Below, one piece after another: positions 6,540 to 8,765 of a stretch of DNA of 8,765 bases. The position numbers and the translations under genes were made by a program. The first letter of the stretch is position 1; every line of letters begins with the position of its first letter. The stretch covers positions 1 to 8,765 of the forward strand of contig JAPUGN010000144.1 in the NCBI GenBank assembly GCA_027298165.1. The letters run 5' to 3'. The notes under the pieces were generated by a model, which saw only the letters and a list, made by a program, of their open reading frames with translations, had not been told where the DNA came from and made no database searches. This DNA comes from Nitrospinota bacterium. GTDB taxonomy: Bacteria; Nitrospinota; Nitrospinia; Nitrospinales; Nitrospinaceae.

Positions 6540-7331
6540 ATGGACCTGAAACACTTTTACGATCACCTCGACGACTTCGCCTACAAGCACTGGTTTGAGG
6601 GTATCGAAACGCCCTGGCAGCCGCTGGATACCTTTGAGCCCTCCCTGCGCGATGCCCTCGACGATTTGCCGGACGTCCGGCAGGTGACCTCGCTTGACGG
6701 GCTGACGCTGGCGAAGAACGATGCGTTGTCCCGTCTCAACGAGCCGGCGTGTTATGTGGAGCGATGGGTTGAGATTACCGAACCGGTGATTTTGAAACCG
6801 TTGGATATATTTCTGGATCGGGGAACGGTGCTGGAGCCTTCGGCCATCATCAAGGGACCGGCGATCATCGGAAAAGATTGCGAAATTCGCCAGGGCGCCT
6901 ACTTGCGCGGTGGCATTCTGGTGGGCGACCAATGCGTCATCGGCCACAACACCGAGGTGAAGCACAGCATCATCATGAATCATACCGAAGCGGGGCATTT
7001 CAATTATATCGGCGACAGCATCATTGGCAGTTACGTCAACCTCGGAGCGGGTTCGCGTCTCGCCAACCTGGAATTACGCTCTCCGGCGGATAAACGGGAC
7101 GCGCTGTTCCCGCGGATTCGGCTGGAGGTGGAGGGCAAGGAAGTCCACACCGGACGTTCGAAATTCGGCGCGGTGCTGGGCGATTATGTAGAAGTCGGAT
7201 GCAACGCCGTGCTGTCCCCCGCCGTTTTGCTGGGCAAGGAGTCCTGGGTGTACCCCAACTTTACCGTACCCAAGGGTTATTACCCGCCGCAAACCCGCCT
7301 CGCCCCGGCCGACCGCAAAATCAAAAGATAA
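6540..7331 (+). CDS. Stand-alone left-handed beta-helix (hexapeptide-repeat) protein, GlmU-C-like sugar-phosphate acyltransferase or nucleotidyltransferase-associated
   Basis: Residues ~80-245 carry hexapeptide repeats: EPSAIIKGPAIIGKDCEIRQGAYLRG, then ILVGDQCVIGHNTEVKHSIIMNH and later VLGDYVEVGCNAVLSPAVLLG. The stretch EAGHFNYIGDSIIGSYVNLGAG (residues 150-171) lines up with the GlmU acetyltransferase segment; His153 falls on the GlmU catalytic histidine. The following GlmU NYDG motif is replaced by LANLEL. No nucleotidyltransferase domain precedes the helix; the first ~75 residues are a different helical cap (DHLDDFAYKHWFEG). It may acetylate a sugar phosphate, or have lost catalysis and serve as an oligomerisation or regulatory subunit. 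Position 40 bases after a phosphohexomutase suggests one operon feeding nucleotide-sugar synthesis, like GlmM with GlmU. No Shine-Dalgarno is evident before the ATG. A strong terminator follows. Fold is confident; reaction is not. Confidence 0.85.
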   Translation: MDLKHFYDHLDDFAYKHWFEGIETPWQPLDTFEPSLRDALDDLPDVRQVTSLDGLTLAKNDALSRLNEPACYVERWVEITEPVILKPLDIFLDRGTVLEPSAIIKGPAIIGKDCEIRQGAYLRGGILVGDQCVIGHNTEVKHSIIMNHTEAGHFNYIGDSIIGSYVNLGAGSRLANLELRSPADKRDALFPRIRLEVEGKEVHTGRSKFGAVLGDYVEVGCNAVLSPAVLLGKESWVYPNFTVPKGYYPPQTRLAPADRKIKR

Positions 7332-7345
7332 GAGATACGCCACCC

Positions 7346-7382
7346 AAAAAAATACCGGAGCCTTTTTAAAAGGCTCCGGTTT
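7346..7382. terminator. Bidirectional intrinsic terminator between convergent genes
   Basis: ACCGGAGCC (7354-7362) pairs perfectly with GGCTCCGGT (7372-7380); the intervening TTTTT-AAAA can extend the stem. Seven A's at 7346-7352 become a T-run on the minus strand, and TT follows on the plus strand. It therefore best terminates the minus-strand haem-protein gene (stop at 7489) and can also serve the beta-helix gene ending at 7331. Confidence 0.85.
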
Positions 7383-7488
7383 CGAAATGATCCTGCCAGA
7401 TGGGTTTGTGGTTGATGACCGTCGGGTGTAACTCGCGGGAGAGATCAACCGGGTTGAGTCGTCCGTCCAACGAAACTTTCCATTATGG

Positions 7489-8214
7489 CTATTTGTAAAT
7501 CGCAACGCTGATGGCACCGCCCAGTTGGCCTTCAATACCGGGCATTTTGCTGGCGTGAATCTTGGTGCCGTTCTCACCGCCATGGCAACCCATGCACCCC
7601 TTCTTGAAATACTCAGGAGAAATCAGGCGAAACGCTTTTTTTCCTTTGTGCTGGGTCATCTGGGAAAAGGCCTGACCTTTTTTCCAGCCCTTTTTCAGAA
7701 ATTTCCCATCGATCACGCTTTTTTCCCAGGCATCGGCTTTGTTGGAAACGTTCACCAGGTAATCATCACGCGTGGTAAGTTTGAGGGTCATGTGACCTCT
7801 TGTCACTTGGCCGAACTGGGTGGCAGCCTTGCGGGCGAAGATGGCGGGTAGAAAACGCCCCTTTGGATCCAGCGCGGTGTCCTTGCCGCTGACTACGCCA
7901 TCCACCACCTGCTTGATGGCTTGGATCAGCTGGTCCTGCGCCTTGCCGATATTACCACTGCCCTTCTTGAACTTTTTACCGGTGGCTTTTTCGTAGTTTT
8001 TGAAAGTAATGGAAATGAACTTGTCGACGCCGATACCGGCCTTCTGTGGATTCTTGATCAGGGGTTTGTTTTGAACCAAAACCGCGCGGGATGCTTTGAG
8101 CAGGATGGTAAGCTCATTGGCGACGGCTTCGTCTTCACCGGACCACGCAGGCGTCACCGCCAAGCTCAGGACAAAACCCATAAGAATTGCTAATGAAACA
8201 AACTTGTTGATCAT
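7489..8214 (-). CDS. Periplasmic monohaem c-type Tll0287-like (DUF3365) protein
   Basis: Exported haem protein of 241 residues. The signal peptide has a short charged start (MINK), a hydrophobic core to about residue 20 and a likely cleavage at AWS-GE (after 25). The mature part fits the Tll0287-like/DUF3365 fold, a PAS-like domain binding one c-type haem. Supporting features are NKADAWEKSV in the middle, AFRLISPEYFKKG before the haem site, CMGCH (207-211), and a C-terminal IEGQLGGAISV that is typical of the family. The single CxxCH predicts one covalent haem with His211 as proximal ligand. Family members are thought to be redox or gas sensors, often fused to kinases or cyclases; here no output domain or neighbouring regulator is seen, so a free electron carrier or sensor is equally possible. 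The start is supported by AAGGGGG (minus strand, ~8219-8225) five bases before the ATG. It is monocistronic. Confidence 0.88.
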   Translation of the reverse strand: MINKFVSLAILMGFVLSLAVTPAWSGEDEAVANELTILLKASRAVLVQNKPLIKNPQKAGIGVDKFISITFKNYEKATGKKFKKGSGNIGKAQDQLIQAIKQVVDGVVSGKDTALDPKGRFLPAIFARKAATQFGQVTRGHMTLKLTTRDDYLVNVSNKADAWEKSVIDGKFLKKGWKKGQAFSQMTQHKGKKAFRLISPEYFKKGCMGCHGGENGTKIHASKMPGIEGQLGGAISVAIYK

Positions 8215-8368
8215 AAATACCCCCTTGATTCAGGTTTAAGGTATTAGACAAACAACTCTCTCTGGTAGGATAGTCGAATAGTGGAGGAATCCCCGGCGTT
8301 TGGCAACGACTATTTTGACCGTTTTTTTAGCAGGCCTTTTTTCAAAGTGTTCCGCCCCGGCTCCCGGT

Positions 8369-8397
8369 TTGACACGCCTGATAAAAGGTGATTTAAT
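8369..8397 (+). promoter_or_regulatory. Sigma-70 promoter for tRNA-Leu / tig
   Basis: TTGACA (8369-8374, consensus -35) and TTTAAT (8392-8397) are separated by exactly 17 bases. Transcription would begin near 8404, about ten bases before the tRNA. This is the strongest promoter match in the window, as expected for a tRNA gene. Confidence 0.7.
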
Positions 8398-8413
8398 CGA
8401 TGGCTCAATGTTC

Positions 8414-8493
8414 GCGAGGGTGGCGGAACTGGCAGACGCGCTGGATTTAGGATCCAGTGGGCAACCGTGGGGGTTCGAATCCCCCCCTTCGCA
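8414..8493 (+). tRNA. tRNA-Leu (anticodon UAG)
   Basis: A full cloverleaf is visible. Acceptor arm GCGAGGG (8414-8420) pairs with CCTTCGC (8486-8492), with one G-U pair; the discriminator base is A8493. The D arm contains GCG...CGC, and the anticodon stem is CTGGA/TCCAG. The loop TTTAGGA gives anticodon TAG (8448-8450), reading CUA and probably all CUN leucine codons. A short class II variable arm (TGGGCAACCGT) precedes the T arm GGGGG-TTCGAAT-CCCCC. CCA is not encoded and must be added after transcription. Trigger factor begins 32 bases downstream, so the two are probably cotranscribed and processed apart. Confidence 0.95.
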
Positions 8494-8525
8494 TATGCGG
8501 TTAAACCCTTTAAATATAGTGATTT

Positions 8526-8765
8526 ATGAAATGTGAAGTCGAGGAAATCGACGCCTGTAACCGCAAGCTAACTATCGAGATTCCGCGGGGCGATTACCAG
8601 TCCAAGCTCAAAGCCGACTATCAAAAGCTGGGCCGCGAGGTCAAGGTTCCGGGATTCCGCCCCGGCAAGGTGCCGACCTCCATGCTGGAGAAGCGCTTCG
8701 GGCCGGAGGTCAAACAGGAAGTGTTGACCCAGATGGTCTCGGACAGCATCAACCAGGGCATTCAG
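8526..8765 (+). CDS. tig: Trigger factor, ribosome-associated chaperone (3'-truncated by window)
   Basis: N-terminal 80 residues of the chaperone that docks at the ribosomal exit tunnel and shields nascent chains; the later peptidyl-prolyl isomerase and substrate-binding domains lie beyond the window. The ribosome-docking loop GFRPGKVP, matching the family signature GFRxGKxP, is at residues 43-50. It follows a typical start with LTIEIPRGDYQSKL and precedes LEKRFGPEVKQEVL. The ATG at 8526 is the only possible start because an in-frame TGA lies at 8520-8522. The leader is AT-rich with no clear Shine-Dalgarno, unusual for an abundant protein. It lies 32 bases after tRNA-Leu and shares that promoter unless another is hidden in the gap. 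A tRNA-Leu before tig is, as I recall, seen in several deltaproteobacteria, often followed by clpP/clpX; not verified here. Confidence 0.93.
   Translation, partial: MKCEVEEIDACNRKLTIEIPRGDYQSKLKADYQKLGREVKVPGFRPGKVPTSMLEKRFGPEVKQEVLTQMVSDSINQGIQ

Noticed and set aside
6480..6998. 172-codon minus-strand ORF opposite the beta-helix gene
   Set aside because: Antisense to a gene with clear hexapeptide repeats. No recognisable domain and no ribosome-binding site.
7445..7457. Short palindrome TCAACC-G-GGTTGA between the terminator and the haem-protein stop
   Set aside because: Six-base arms in a 3' region with no promoter nearby. Such a match is expected by chance.
7074..7583. 169-codon minus-strand ORF between the beta-helix and haem-protein genes
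   Set aside because: It overlaps both convergent genes in other frames and crosses the terminator. Its composition (Arg/Ser/Pro-rich) is typical of an antisense shadow.
8300..8536. 78-codon plus-strand ORF with ARVAELADALDLGSSG-like residues
   Set aside because: It runs through the tRNA-Leu gene and into the tig start. This residue pattern is the usual artefact of translating a tRNA.
1..8765. Search for mobile elements, CRISPR arrays, toxin-antitoxin pairs and defence genes
   Set aside because: No transposase, integrase, regularly spaced repeat array or recognisable toxin, antitoxin or nuclease motif was seen on either strand.

Overview
The window reads as ordinary chromosome from a Gram-negative bacterium of moderately high GC, with one AT-rich island near 3600-3720. 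An ADP-heptose/LPS-core synthesis gene, a periplasmic c-type haem protein with a Sec signal peptide, and a tRNA-Leu placed directly before trigger factor would fit a deltaproteobacterial- or Nitrospinota-like lineage. That placement is inference from gene content only; no 16S gene or other marker is present.

Layout. (1) 1-741 (+): 3' part of a bifunctional HldE-type heptose kinase/adenylyltransferase. (2) 742-945: gap between convergent genes, filled with small palindromic and tandem repeat pieces. (3) 946-1611 (-): elbB, a DJ-1/PfpI-family protein. (4) 1868-2320 and 2372-3241 (+): two unrecognised soluble proteins 51 bases apart, probably one operon. (5) 3372-3563 (+): a 63-residue protein with four cysteines. 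(6) 3564-3858: a 295-base AT-rich gap with a perfect 16-base palindrome, an inverted repeat and a possible 13-codon upstream ORF, leading to an unrecognised 121-residue protein (3859-4224) that ends at a hairpin terminator. (7) 4427-6499 and 6540-7331 (+): an enlarged 690-residue alpha-D-phosphohexomutase followed by a stand-alone left-handed beta-helix (hexapeptide-repeat) protein resembling the acetyltransferase half of GlmU; a bidirectional terminator closes the pair. (8) 7489-8214 (-): exported monohaem Tll0287-like (DUF3365) protein. (9) 8369-8765 (+): a near-consensus sigma-70 promoter, tRNA-Leu(UAG), and the first 80 codons of trigger factor (tig).

How the genes fit together. HldE and the phosphohexomutase/beta-helix pair all belong to activated-sugar and cell-envelope metabolism. 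The hexomutase would isomerise a sugar phosphate, and the beta-helix protein could acetylate or otherwise modify a sugar phosphate or nucleotide sugar. The tRNA-Leu/tig unit belongs to translation and protein folding. The four unrecognised proteins between 1868 and 4224 have no assigned role. I see no transposase, phage gene, CRISPR array, toxin-antitoxin pair or rRNA. The least ordinary items are the enlarged hexomutase with its partner, and the block of small unknown proteins around the palindrome-bearing AT-rich region.
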